49,020 nt of DNA from Candidatus Nitrosopelagicus sp. (GCA_028344155.1 JAOMAI010000005.1:1-49020); one strand, 5' to 3'. Counted from the stretch's first letter, positions 32,972 to 40,054 are shown. Numbers and translations: made by a program. Notes: generated by a model from the sequence alone, not told the origin.

Positions 32972-33489
32972 ATTTGATTATTACATGTCAGAGAAATCTT
33001 GAAGAACCAACTATTTTGGAGATACAAAATATGTTAGAAAGATTCGGAGATACAGGACCAATTGTTGAAAAAACTATTTTTTCAGGAATAATTCAGGTTG
33101 AGACTGAATTGGATATAATGAAAGTTTTGGAGGATTTCAAAGGAGTGATCGAAGATGAACCATGGTTGATCAAATACTGTTCGAGAATAATTCCTATTCA
33201 AGCAGAATGTGAATCAAAATTAGATGAGATTAGAGATAAAGTGATTATATTATCAAATATGATTAAAAAAAATGATACATACAGAATTACAGTAGAAAAA
33301 CGACAATCATCATTACATACTAGTGAGATTATTTCCAAGATTGCAGATTCATTATCAAATAAAGTTTCATTAGAAAATTCAGATTGGGAAATAATTATTC
33401 AAGTGTTAAGAAACAAGACAGGTATTAGCATAATTCCACCAAATACAATTTTAAGTGTGAATAGACAAAAACGTGTTGAATTAGATTAG
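32968..33489 (+). CDS. THUMP-domain tRNA-modification protein (Tan1-like)
   Basis: It has 173 residues. The C-terminal half, DTYRITVEKRQSSLHTSEIISKIADSLSNKVSLENSDWEIIIQVLRNKTGISII, is a THUMP RNA-binding domain. The N-terminal half (LIITCQRNLEEPTILEIQNMLERFGDTGPIVEKTIFSGIIQVE) matches Tan1-like proteins, which assist N4-acetylation of cytidine in tRNA. It starts in an ATGA overlap with sua5. Its 3' end overlaps the convergent MoaD-Cgi121 gene by nine bases. Confidence 0.82.
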   Translation: MNLIITCQRNLEEPTILEIQNMLERFGDTGPIVEKTIFSGIIQVETELDIMKVLEDFKGVIEDEPWLIKYCSRIIPIQAECESKLDEIRDKVIILSNMIKKNDTYRITVEKRQSSLHTSEIISKIADSLSNKVSLENSDWEIIIQVLRNKTGISIIPPNTILSVNRQKRVELD

Positions 33490-34251
33490 TATTGATGCTT
33501 TTTCAACAAGTAAATCAACAAGAGGTGTTTTAGATTCAATTGAATTTAGAGTTTTAGAAGATATTTTAAAATATTTTTTGATAAAAATAGAATGGTTTTT
33601 GGTAAAAATTACATCTTGATCATGAGATATAGATTCATTTAGTTTAGTTAGATGGGATTTTGCACCTATAGATATTAAAATAAAATTTTCAGATTCAGAT
33701 AATCCAACATTTTTTATCGCATCTTTAATTTGAGTGGTATTTGAAAATCTCAGAAGTAAATCAGTTTCAATTTTATCAGAAAGTAATTGATCATTTGATT
33801 TTTGGGTTATAGAAATAGTTATAATTTTTTTTGCATGTTCCCTATCAAGTATAAATTTTGATGAGATTGCTTGTAAATGTAATTTGGGAAATTTCTTTCT
33901 TAAAGATACTAGATATTCCTTATTCGCGCATGATTTTTTAATTTCAAATAATTGAATCTGATTATTTTTTATTGTAAACGTAACATTTGTTTTTGAACCA
34001 CCATGAATTATCGGTATGATATTTACAACATCACCAGAATTTAGATGAGTGTTGTTACCAGCAAGAGCGGAAGAATCAACTCCATTGACTGCAATCAATA
34101 AATTTTTTCCATCAAAATCAGGAGTATTTTCTGGTTTTTTTGAAATAAGATGAGATATCATCTCAGAAATAGTGTCAATATTTTGAGTTATTTCTAATGA
34201 ATCAGTTTGAAAAGATTTTCGTGCGCCGCCTATGAAATTAACAGTAATCAT
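33481..34251 (-). CDS. MoaD/ThiS-like domain fused to KEOPS subunit Cgi121-like domain
   Basis: It has 256 residues in two parts. Residues 1-85 form a beta-grasp MoaD/ThiS/SAMP-type domain: MITVNFIGGARKSF, LLIAVNGVDSSALAGNNTHL, and NSGDVVNIIPIIHGG, ending in the Gly84-Gly85 normally adenylated at the C-terminus. Here the chain continues. Residues about 90-215 match Cgi121, the KEOPS subunit that binds the tRNA 3' end for t6A synthesis: LHLQAISSKFILDREHAKKI, then TDLLLRFSNTTQIKDAIKNV, GLSESENFILISIGAKS. KEOPS partners are not in the window, but sua5 is opposite. Whether the GG is cleaved is unknown. Confidence 0.75.
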   Translation of the reverse strand: MITVNFIGGARKSFQTDSLEITQNIDTISEMISHLISKKPENTPDFDGKNLLIAVNGVDSSALAGNNTHLNSGDVVNIIPIIHGGSKTNVTFTIKNNQIQLFEIKKSCANKEYLVSLRKKFPKLHLQAISSKFILDREHAKKIITISITQKSNDQLLSDKIETDLLLRFSNTTQIKDAIKNVGLSESENFILISIGAKSHLTKLNESISHDQDVIFTKNHSIFIKKYFKISSKTLNSIESKTPLVDLLVEKASILI

Positions 34252-34287
34252 AAGGATCGGTTATTTTTGGTAAATTAATTGATTTTG

Positions 34288-34716
34288 TTATTCAGATTTT
34301 GATTCATCAACAATTTCTTCAGCAGTAGATTTTTCTTCAGATGTAATAGTTTCAGTTTCTGAGCCTGGCTCTTCAGTAACATGTCTTATTCCTTCGTCAG
34401 TATGAGGATCTTCGACGCCGCCGACAATTTCAATAGATGAGGTATCTTCTTCAGATTCTACTTCAGGTTTTTTGGATCTTGATTGTTTACGTTCTTGAGA
34501 TTTCTTTTCATTATCGATTAACATTTGTTTTCTTTCTTCAAATTTGGCTTTTCTTTGAAGAATTTTTGTAATATAGCCAGCGATTTTATTTTTCAAACCT
34601 TTTGAACGTACAATTGATATTTCATTCAATGATTGTTTGTTAGTTGCAAAATCAGTTCCAAAACGTTCTGAATATTCATTCATAACTTCATTTGAAATAC
34701 GCTTTATTCTATCCAC
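34288..34716 (-). CDS. rps17e: 30S ribosomal protein S17e with acidic extension
   Basis: Small-subunit protein of archaea and eukaryotes. Residues 1-55 carry the family core: DRIKRISNEVMNEYSERFGTDFATNKQSLNEISIV and KGLKNKIAGYITKIL. It then continues for about 85 residues, first basic (FEERKQ, SQERKQSRSKK) then very acidic (EEDTSSIEIVGGVEDP to the end). Most archaeal S17e proteins end soon after the core. The start is GTG at 34716, 26 bases after a TATA box. Confidence 0.88.
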   Translation of the reverse strand: MDRIKRISNEVMNEYSERFGTDFATNKQSLNEISIVRSKGLKNKIAGYITKILQRKAKFEERKQMLIDNEKKSQERKQSRSKKPEVESEEDTSSIEIVGGVEDPHTDEGIRHVTEEPGSETETITSEEKSTAEEIVDESKSE

Positions 34717-34737
34717 TAGCAGTTTGATTTTTTGGTT

Positions 34738-34746
34738 TTTTATATA
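34738..34746 (-). promoter_or_regulatory. TATA box of rps17e
   Basis: On the minus strand ATATATAAA, centred 26 bases before the GTG at 34716. A strong, consensus-like box that supports the GTG start. Confidence 0.6.
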
Positions 34747-34753
34747 TGTACCA

Positions 34754-35509
34754 TCAAATTCCTAAAAATTTCTTCGAATTATCTTCAATTTGGGCTAGTA
34801 AACTTTCATACGATGTATGAAGGATTTTTGAGGCACAAAATATTACGCTTGGTACAAACATGATTTCAGTGGTTTTGTATTCGAAACAGTGGGAAAATTT
34901 GACAGGACCATCAGTCTCAACTAAAAGCCTAGAAGGGTCTGTTTTTTTAAGTAGAACTTGTTTATCATTTGCATAAACCAGTAAAGGACCATATGATACA
35001 AAATATTGATTATCCATGGCAGTTTTTAATTGAGATTTATTTCCATCAAACCAATGTAGTAAAATTCCAGGTATTTTGTAAGAAGGTAAAATTTCAAAAA
35101 TATCAGGTAGTGTTTTTCGTGAATGAATAGATATAGGTTTGTTAAATTTCTCTGCTAGAGATAGTTGTTTTGAGAAAACATCTTTTTGTACGTTCCATTC
35201 ATCTTCAGAATCAATGTAAGTTCTATCTAGTCCAATCTCACCAACACCAGTAATAGTTTCATGATTTTGTTCAATTAGATCATAAACAGGTAGAGGATTT
35301 TTTTGAGCCATTTCGGGATGAATTCCAATGAAAGGTAGAATGTTTTTTGATTTTTCATGTAAAGTCAAGGTTTCATTAGAAGTTTCAATATCCATTGAGA
35401 CACAACATGCTTTGATTTTTAACAAATCCATGTAATTTAGAATCATATCAATATCAGATTTGTATTCAGGATCTGATAGATGGATATGTGCATCATAAAT
35501 CCAGCTCAT
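34754..35509 (-). CDS. tatD: TatD-family metal-dependent hydrolase
   Basis: A TIM-barrel amidohydrolase-fold nuclease family, 251 residues. Metal ligands are visible: YDAHIHLSD (two His), GVGEIGLDRT (Glu), KPISIHSRKT (His), GILLHWFDG (His) and LLVETDGPVKF (Asp). TatD proteins are 3'-5' exonucleases in bacteria and eukaryotes; the archaeal substrate is unknown. It lies upstream of rps17e on the same strand with a 37-base gap that contains the rps17e TATA box. Confidence 0.9.
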   Translation of the reverse strand: MSWIYDAHIHLSDPEYKSDIDMILNYMDLLKIKACCVSMDIETSNETLTLHEKSKNILPFIGIHPEMAQKNPLPVYDLIEQNHETITGVGEIGLDRTYIDSEDEWNVQKDVFSKQLSLAEKFNKPISIHSRKTLPDIFEILPSYKIPGILLHWFDGNKSQLKTAMDNQYFVSYGPLLVYANDKQVLLKKTDPSRLLVETDGPVKFSHCFEYKTTEIMFVPSVIFCASKILHTSYESLLAQIEDNSKKFLGI

Positions 35510-35537
35510 GACATATGTTAGATTATTTCACTAAAAG

Positions 35538-35546
35538 TATTTTATC
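35538..35546 (+). promoter_or_regulatory. TATA box of the histone gene
   Basis: TATTTTATC centred 26 bases before the histone ATG at 35568. Confidence 0.55.
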
Positions 35547-35567
35547 GCCATTTTTACTGATAATAGT

Positions 35568-35789
35568 ATGAAAACATCTGATTTGGGAGTTTCAGCAATG
35601 TATAGAATTTTGAAAAAGGCTGGCGCCGACAGAGTCAGTGATGAATCAGCTGAAGAATTGAGACGAGTTTTAGAAGATATTGCAATAGAGATTGCCAAAA
35701 ATGCAGTAGATATGAGTAAACACGCAGGTAGGAAAACTGTCAAAGCTGAAGATGTCAAATTGGCATCAAAAACATCAGGAAAGATTTGA
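35568..35789 (+). CDS. Archaeal histone
   Basis: A 73-residue single histone fold without tails. It shows helix 1 ([17 protein letters not shown]), the long helix 2 ([30 protein letters not shown]) and the loop plus helix 3 ([14 protein letters not shown]). The RKTV segment before helix 3 is the conserved DNA-binding loop. It packages DNA as dimers and longer stacks. It stands alone with its own TATA box, directly before tRNA-Cys. Confidence 0.96.
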   Translation: MKTSDLGVSAMYRILKKAGADRVSDESAEELRRVLEDIAIEIAKNAVDMSKHAGRKTVKAEDVKLASKTSGKI

Positions 35790-35796
35790 AGTAAAG

Positions 35797-35805
35797 AGTT
35801 TAATT
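35797..35805 (+). promoter_or_regulatory. TATA-like box of tRNA-Cys
   Basis: AGTTTAATT centred 27 bases before the first base of mature tRNA-Cys, predicting a primary transcript with almost no leader. Confidence 0.45.
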
Positions 35806-35827
35806 GCAAATATTCGTTTTTTTGATT

Positions 35828-35899
35828 GGTGATGTGGCAGAGCGGTTATGCGTGAGCCTGCAAAGCTTATCTAAAGGGGTTCGACTCCCCTCGTCACCT
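35828..35899 (+). tRNA. tRNA-Cys (GCA)
   Basis: Acceptor GGTGATG pairs with CGTCACC (35892-35898), discriminator T at 35899 as usual for Cys. The D arm is short (GCA/TGC). Anticodon stem TGAGC/GCTTA surrounds loop CTGCAAA, giving anticodon GCA at 35860-35862. T arm is AGGGG/CCCCT with loop TTCGACT. No intron, and CCA is not encoded. The last six bases overlap the stop end of the blue copper gene on the other strand. Confidence 0.95.
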
Positions 35900-36316
35900 T
35901 TCTACTTTGATATTTCCTGCCATCCAAGGATGTAAGGTACAGTAGTAAGGATGCATTCCAGTCTCTTCAAATTTGTATGAAAAAGTTCCATAAGGATCCA
36001 TATGACCACTATCAAACATTCCATCAGGCTCTCCGTAACTTCCGCTAGTTACACTGTGAAATGCAGAATCTTCGTTTTTCCATATTACAGGTTCATCAAT
36101 CTTTGTAACATAATATGACGGGATGTAACATTCAGGATGAGGCCCACATGCAGGTCTTGCAGCTTTGACAGGAATTGTAATCATGGCTTCGACTTCTTCA
36201 ACCGTTTCAATTTCAATAGTTTCGATTTCAGCAGTTTCTTCAACGTTCATTTGAGAGACTGCTCCGATTATGGCAATAATTATTACGATAGGAATAATGG
36301 TTATTTTCTTATTCAT
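35894..36316 (-). CDS. Membrane-anchored blue copper protein (plastocyanin-like)
   Basis: Extracytoplasmic type 1 copper protein, likely an electron carrier; thaumarchaea use many of these in place of cytochromes. It has 140 residues: an N-terminal hydrophobic anchor or signal (ITIIPIVIIIAIIGAVS), a Glu/Thr-rich spacer (about 25-45), then the cupredoxin domain. Copper ligands are His87 (SAFHSVT), Cys126, His129 and Met132 (YYCTLHPWM). An extra Cys57/Cys63 pair (ACGPHPECY) may form a disulfide. It is convergent with tRNA-Cys, whose 3' end covers its stop codon. Confidence 0.9.
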   Translation of the reverse strand: MNKKITIIPIVIIIAIIGAVSQMNVEETAEIETIEIETVEEVEAMITIPVKAARPACGPHPECYIPSYYVTKIDEPVIWKNEDSAFHSVTSGSYGEPDGMFDSGHMDPYGTFSYKFEETGMHPYYCTLHPWMAGNIKVER

Positions 36317-36410
36317 ATTCTGAATTGTTCTTATTTCTTTATGTTTCTTAGTAAGGTTATGTTGTAATCACCCTATTCTTCTTAAGGATAAACAAAACAA
36401 AATAACAAAA

Positions 36411-38171
36411 ATGCCACCTAAAGGAGCAAATCTCTTAGAATATAGTGAACAAGGACGTGATATTCTTTCAAAATTTTCTAGCGCACCATTAGAAGGATTT
36501 GCCACACATTCAGTTGACGTGAGTATTAGCGAGTTCATGAAAGATTCCAACACTACAGTTGAGAAAGGTCGAGATTATCTCTTATGGCATTTGATTAATG
36601 TTGAAGAAGTTTTACAAGATATTGCAGAAAATGCAATAATTGATGGAGGATATGATGAAGGAATAGATGCGTATCTAGTAGATTCGGACGAAAAGAAGAT
36701 CAGACTATTCCAATCAAAATATGGTTCTGCTCATTCTATTGGAGCAATTGACCAATTCGTTCAAGATGTATCACGATTAAAAGAAAAAGAACAATCCAAA
36801 CTAAAGAGAGATGAATTACAATATCTCTGGAAAATTCTTAATGATAAGAAGATAAAGGTCGACCTAGTCTACATAACTGATCAATGCGTGGATGATTATC
36901 AAAATGACAAAGTCAGAGTTATGGGAAGACAGCAAGTATATCAAACATTATGGGAACGAATCAAGAAACCTGCTAAAGGTCAAAATGCAAGTTTAAGAAT
37001 TCTCAAACAACCACTTGAGCATAAAAATTCCAAAGTTTGCGTAGTATCTGCTTTTGATTTAGCAGAATTAGTAGAGAAAAATGAACATTATATTTTTGAA
37101 TCAAATATTAGAAAACATTTGGGTGGAAAGGGCTCAATAAATAAAAAAATCTCATCAACATTAGAGGACGATCCACATAATTTCTTTGAGTGGAATAATG
37201 GAATTACCATAACAGTAGACGATGTTTCAATAAAGAAAAATGAACTATACCTAAAAGGTGCCCAGATTGTTAATGGAGCACAAACATCAAAAAGTATTCT
37301 AGATAAGAAAAAGAAAGCAAACAACGTTGATGCCGAGGTATTAGTCACCATAATTAAAACAAAAGATGAAGAACATCAAAGAAAAATTACAAAATATCGT
37401 AACTCACAAAATGCGGTTAAAGGTAAAGATTACGTATCGTTGCAAGATTACTTTGTATCAATTCATCATATGTTAGCAACAAGATTAGATTATTGTTTTG
37501 AACATCAACAAGGTTTATGGCTAAATCTTTCTGTAGCGGAAAAGGCAAAGTTTCAAGGAAATGAGATATACAACAAATATCTTCCTGATGCAAAAGATAG
37601 ATGTAGAATAAAAGATGATTCAGCTATTGCATCATTTGTATCATATTTTATTCAGAAACCAAATGAGGTCTACGGAGGAATTGCAAAATATCTTCCAAAT
37701 GGAGCAAAGTATGAAAATGTCTTTAATGATGATTTAGAATGCGATTATAGATATTTCTTATTTCCACATTTGATTCGAGAATTCGCTAAGAACAATTTAG
37801 GTTATGACAGAAAAAGTAGCCAAAATAAGAATAAGAGATATGCTCAAAGCCTATTTGTTGCAGTTACAGCAAGAATAATTCATAAAAATATTCTTGCAAA
37901 ACATGATGATTTCAAAACAGATATTATAGAATTAGAAAAAATAATGCAGAATTTTAAATTATGTGAAAAGATTTTGAAAGTGGCAGACAAAGTAGTTACA
38001 AAATTCCTAGAAGATTCAGCAGTTGAAACAAAGATTGAAGAATCAAATACGGCCCATAACTTTTTCTCAAATCAGGTGTATGGAAATGATATGCTCAAAA
38101 TTATTGATAGAAAAATTAGTCAAGAAATAGAAGATATTGCATTCATCAAGAAAACAATTTTTGGGATTTAG
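36411..38171 (+). CDS. AIPR-family (abortive phage resistance) protein with nuclease-like N-terminus
   Basis: It has 586 residues. The N-terminal part has DGGYDEGIDAYL and, 15 residues on, IRLFQSKYG: the D...QxK arrangement (Asp86, Gln101, Lys103) of Mrr-like PD-(D/E)xK nucleases. The middle (about 225-430) has the AIPR family hallmarks ESNIRKHLGGKGSINKKI, NFFEWNNGITITVDD and KGAQIVNGAQTSKSI, then RNSQNAVKGKDY. Known members were described as phage abortive-infection proteins. It stands alone, without a methyltransferase or toxin partner, and is flanked by ordinary thaumarchaeal genes. Function in archaea is inferred from family only. Confidence 0.78.
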   Translation: MPPKGANLLEYSEQGRDILSKFSSAPLEGFATHSVDVSISEFMKDSNTTVEKGRDYLLWHLINVEEVLQDIAENAIIDGGYDEGIDAYLVDSDEKKIRLFQSKYGSAHSIGAIDQFVQDVSRLKEKEQSKLKRDELQYLWKILNDKKIKVDLVYITDQCVDDYQNDKVRVMGRQQVYQTLWERIKKPAKGQNASLRILKQPLEHKNSKVCVVSAFDLAELVEKNEHYIFESNIRKHLGGKGSINKKISSTLEDDPHNFFEWNNGITITVDDVSIKKNELYLKGAQIVNGAQTSKSILDKKKKANNVDAEVLVTIIKTKDEEHQRKITKYRNSQNAVKGKDYVSLQDYFVSIHHMLATRLDYCFEHQQGLWLNLSVAEKAKFQGNEIYNKYLPDAKDRCRIKDDSAIASFVSYFIQKPNEVYGGIAKYLPNGAKYENVFNDDLECDYRYFLFPHLIREFAKNNLGYDRKSSQNKNKRYAQSLFVAVTARIIHKNILAKHDDFKTDIIELEKIMQNFKLCEKILKVADKVVTKFLEDSAVETKIEESNTAHNFFSNQVYGNDMLKIIDRKISQEIEDIAFIKKTIFGI

Positions 38172-38281
38172 AAAAGGTAACAATCCGGCCAGTGTAAAAT
38201 CTTGCAGGAGGTTACATTGACCAGACTATTACCGATCATAGTATGGAATAGTAGTATTTACGTCATTTTTTTCGGCAAATG
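38172..38281. other. Non-coding gap after the AIPR gene
   Basis: About 110 bases with no open frame of note and base use richer in GC than the surrounding intergenic DNA (for example ATCCGGCCAG). A weak dyad, GTAAC (38177-38181) with GTTAC (38211-38215), is present. It could be a terminator, an RNA or a remnant; nothing is recognised. Confidence 0.25.
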
Positions 38282-38290
38282 ATTTTATAA
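38282..38290 (+). promoter_or_regulatory. TATA box of the 38314 gene
   Basis: ATTTTATAA centred about 28 bases before the ATG at 38314. Confidence 0.5.
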
Positions 38291-38313
38291 CCAAATCTGT
38301 TCGTTGAGATTGT

Positions 38314-38481
38314 ATGACTAAATGTACAGAATGTGATGAAGATGTTGGAGAAACACCTTACAATCCAATGGAAGGTTGGAAGATGAAAGCACCGTTATGT
38401 GGAAAGTGTTATTCAAGTAAACTTGAAGAACATTATCCAGGCAAACATATCAGAGTTAATCGATTAACCGAAAATGATTAA
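38314..38481 (+). CDS. Small zinc-binding protein, 55 residues
   Basis: Begins MTKCTECDEDVGE and has a second pair LCGKCYSSKLEEHY, so a Cys4 zinc knuckle (C4, C7, C29, C32) with aromatic residues between. It ends with a basic then acidic tail (HIRVNRLTEND). The TATA box at the right distance supports expression. Its stop shares TTAA with the convergent 38478-39068 gene. No family is named, but the design resembles the other small Cys4 proteins in the window. Confidence 0.7.
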   Translation: MTKCTECDEDVGETPYNPMEGWKMKAPLCGKCYSSKLEEHYPGKHIRVNRLTEND

Positions 38482-39068
38482 TCAGTTTTAGAATATTTAT
38501 TTCTGTTAAGACAATTCCATGCCAATGCATCATCTTTTACATCATCTTCAGATAAGAATTTGATGTTTGTTACAACTTTTTTCTTTTTTAGTATGTTTAG
38601 TTGAAAAGTATCAAAGTTTGTACAATCACAAATTTCATAGAGACAAGAATGTGAATCTACATCATGATCGTCTTTTCGGTGACCACAATCACATAATGCA
38701 TCATTTTTTACCTCGTCAACTGTTTTTTTAGAATAAATACCGAATCTCATGTACGCGCTTCCTTGGTGACCTTTTTTGAAACGCTCATAATTTGGGGATT
38801 TTTCTAAAATTTTGTAGAAATATTTGTTAGTATCAGGACGTCTGGAATCTGCACCCATTACGAACCAGTAATCATCACCAGTTTCAACAAATCTGATCTT
38901 GATTGTATGATCGTTCCACCAATGCATAGTTTCATACCATAGATCTCTAGATGGTTTACTTTCCTTAAACATTAAAACTACATTCATTCTAATGTCAAAA
39001 TAACGATATGCAACACCAAGAAAATCATCATACCAAGAGATCGAAGGGCTTTCAGACACGTTTAACAA
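38478..39068 (-). CDS. Hypothetical protein with Cys/His metal motif
   Basis: Not recognised. It has 196 residues. The first 110 (ISWYDDFLGVAYRYFDIRMNVVLMF, DYWFVMGADSRRPDTNKYFYKIL) look like a compact alpha/beta domain. Then comes the compact motif LCDCGHRKDDHD, eight residues, CLYEICDCTNF: four or more Cys and two His that could bind zinc. The tail is helical and basic. A similar CxCGHxxxxH...CxCxxF motif occurs widely as a small zinc module. Confidence 0.6.
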   Translation of the reverse strand: MLNVSESPSISWYDDFLGVAYRYFDIRMNVVLMFKESKPSRDLWYETMHWWNDHTIKIRFVETGDDYWFVMGADSRRPDTNKYFYKILEKSPNYERFKKGHQGSAYMRFGIYSKKTVDEVKNDALCDCGHRKDDHDVDSHSCLYEICDCTNFDTFQLNILKKKKVVTNIKFLSEDDVKDDALAWNCLNRNKYSKTD

Positions 39069-39094
39069 ACAAATTTTGCCTATTTATCTCATCA

Positions 39095-39120
39095 GAGATT
39101 GAGTAATACTCTTATATCTC
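39095..39120. promoter_or_regulatory. Dyad overlapping the TATA box, putative operator
   Basis: Nested inverted repeats: GAGTA-A-TACTC at 39101-39111 inside GAGAT (39095-39099) and ATCTC (39116-39120). The right arm covers the TATA box CTTATATCT (39111-39119), which is centred 26 bases before the ATG at 39141. A repressor bound here would block TBP, so autorepression by the winged-helix product is a reasonable guess. Confidence 0.45.
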
Positions 39121-39140
39121 ATTAGAGGATTTGTTGTATA

Positions 39141-39419
39141 ATGACCTATAGAACCAGTATGCAAATAGTAGCAGATGTACTAACAGTTACAGAACAAACT
39201 GGTCAAGAAGGAATCAAAACCACATCACTTCTTACAAAGGCTAATCTTTCACATTCAAGATTAGAGAAGTTTGTAAAAAATTTGACAGGTGCAGGATTGA
39301 TGAATAAAATAGAGTTTGATGGAAGACACACATTTGTCATAACTGAAAAAGGTAGACAATATCTAGAGTCTTACCAAAAATTTTCAGATCTAGCAGGAAC
39401 TTTTGGATTAGATTTATAA
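39141..39419 (+). CDS. Winged-helix regulator (HTH_45-type), paralogue 2
   Basis: It has 92 residues: TYRTSMQIVADVLTVTEQ, then TTSLLTKANLSHSRLEKFVKNLTGAGLMNKIEFDGRHTFVITEKGRQYL and the ending FSDLAGTFGLDL. It is the same architecture and similar termini as the gene at 32040, so the two are paralogues. Its stop is two bases from the stop of the convergent gene at 39422. Confidence 0.8.
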   Translation: MTYRTSMQIVADVLTVTEQTGQEGIKTTSLLTKANLSHSRLEKFVKNLTGAGLMNKIEFDGRHTFVITEKGRQYLESYQKFSDLAGTFGLDL

Positions 39420-39421
39420 TT

Positions 39422-39640
39422 TTATTTTCTAAATTTCTTTCGTCTTTCACGTCTAAGTTTTTGCTGTTCTTTACGTGTCTGCATTGAACTGTAAAGTATA
39501 ATGACTATTGCACCACCTATTGATACAAAGAATAGGCCAGTGTATGGTTCTTCACGTAATCCACCCTCGGTTGGATCAACATATGCAATAGGTATACCAA
39601 TCAACATGCAACACATGATTACCATGAGATATTTGTTCAC
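39422..39640 (-). CDS. Small membrane protein, two segments
   Basis: It has 72 residues with hydrophobic segments at about 4-19 (YLMVIMCCMLIGIPIAYV) and 36-51 (LFFVSIGGAIVIILYSS), and a strongly basic cytoplasmic tail (RKEQQKLRRERRKKFRK). The function is unknown. It is arranged divergently with a similar small membrane protein at 39686. Confidence 0.6.
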   Translation of the reverse strand: MNKYLMVIMCCMLIGIPIAYVDPTEGGLREEPYTGLFFVSIGGAIVIILYSSMQTRKEQQKLRRERRKKFRK

Positions 39641-39653
39641 AATAATACCAAAT

Positions 39654-39662
39654 GATTAAATC
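39654..39662 (+). promoter_or_regulatory. TATA-like box of the 39686 gene
   Basis: GATTAAATC centred about 28 bases before the ATG at 39686, favouring it over the TTG one codon earlier. Confidence 0.4.
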
Positions 39663-39685
39663 ATTTATCTGTTTTATCATGATTG

Positions 39686-39868
39686 ATGTCTAAATCATTA
39701 GAGTTAGTTGGGTTTGCATTAATTGGTGGAACGATCATTTCATTTCTTGGAATGGGGGATTCAGAATTACGTTGGCCAGTTTTTTGGGGTTGTGCAATTG
39801 GCGCACTTGCAATTATATTTTATAGAAAGCGACAAAGAAAAAAACAAGATCAAAATTTATCGAAATAG
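39686..39868 (+). CDS. Small membrane protein
   Basis: It has 60 residues, with two hydrophobic segments (LVGFALIGGTIISFLGM and PVFWGCAIGALAIIFY) and a basic tail (RKRQRKKQDQNLSK). The plan matches the divergent 39422-39640 protein: two short spans, then a Lys/Arg tail. The function is unknown. Confidence 0.55.
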   Translation: MSKSLELVGFALIGGTIISFLGMGDSELRWPVFWGCAIGALAIIFYRKRQRKKQDQNLSK

Positions 39869-39936
39869 ATCATTAGCTCAATCAAAACTATACCGGCAGA
39901 TCTATAAAGGACTAGAGAGACAAATTTCTGGGGAGT

Positions 39937-40017
39937 ATGACAGATAAGATTGAATGGTGGAAAGGACTTGGAGAAGAACTTCAAGCAGATATTGAGATTA
40001 CAATTGATGACAATTAG
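39937..40017 (+). CDS. Candidate 26-residue protein
   Basis: ATG at 39937 to TAG at 40017 gives MTDKIEWWKGLGEELQADIE and six more residues. A TATA-like stretch (CTATAAAG, 39902-39909) lies about 31 bases upstream and GGGGAG directly before the ATG could serve as a ribosome site. Short length means it could be chance. Confidence 0.25.
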   Translation: MTDKIEWWKGLGEELQADIEITIDDN

Positions 40018-40024
40018 ATCTTAA

Positions 40025-40034
40025 TTTTTATAAT
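40025..40034 (+). promoter_or_regulatory. TATA box of the pentapeptide-repeat gene
   Basis: TTTTTATAAT centred 26 bases before the TTG at 40055. It supports the TTG as the start. Confidence 0.55.
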
Positions 40035-40054
40035 AAATTATCAACTAACAGTAA

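Noticed and set aside
38172-38281. Possible small RNA or attachment-site remnant next to the AIPR gene
   Set aside because: Only a weak five-base dyad is seen, and no copy of a tRNA 3' end was found there, so integration at tRNA-Cys is not supported.
35828-38281. A genomic island bounded by tRNA-Cys
   Set aside because: No integrase, transposase or repeated tRNA fragment is visible, and the copper protein between is an ordinary thaumarchaeal gene; only the AIPR gene itself looks accessory.
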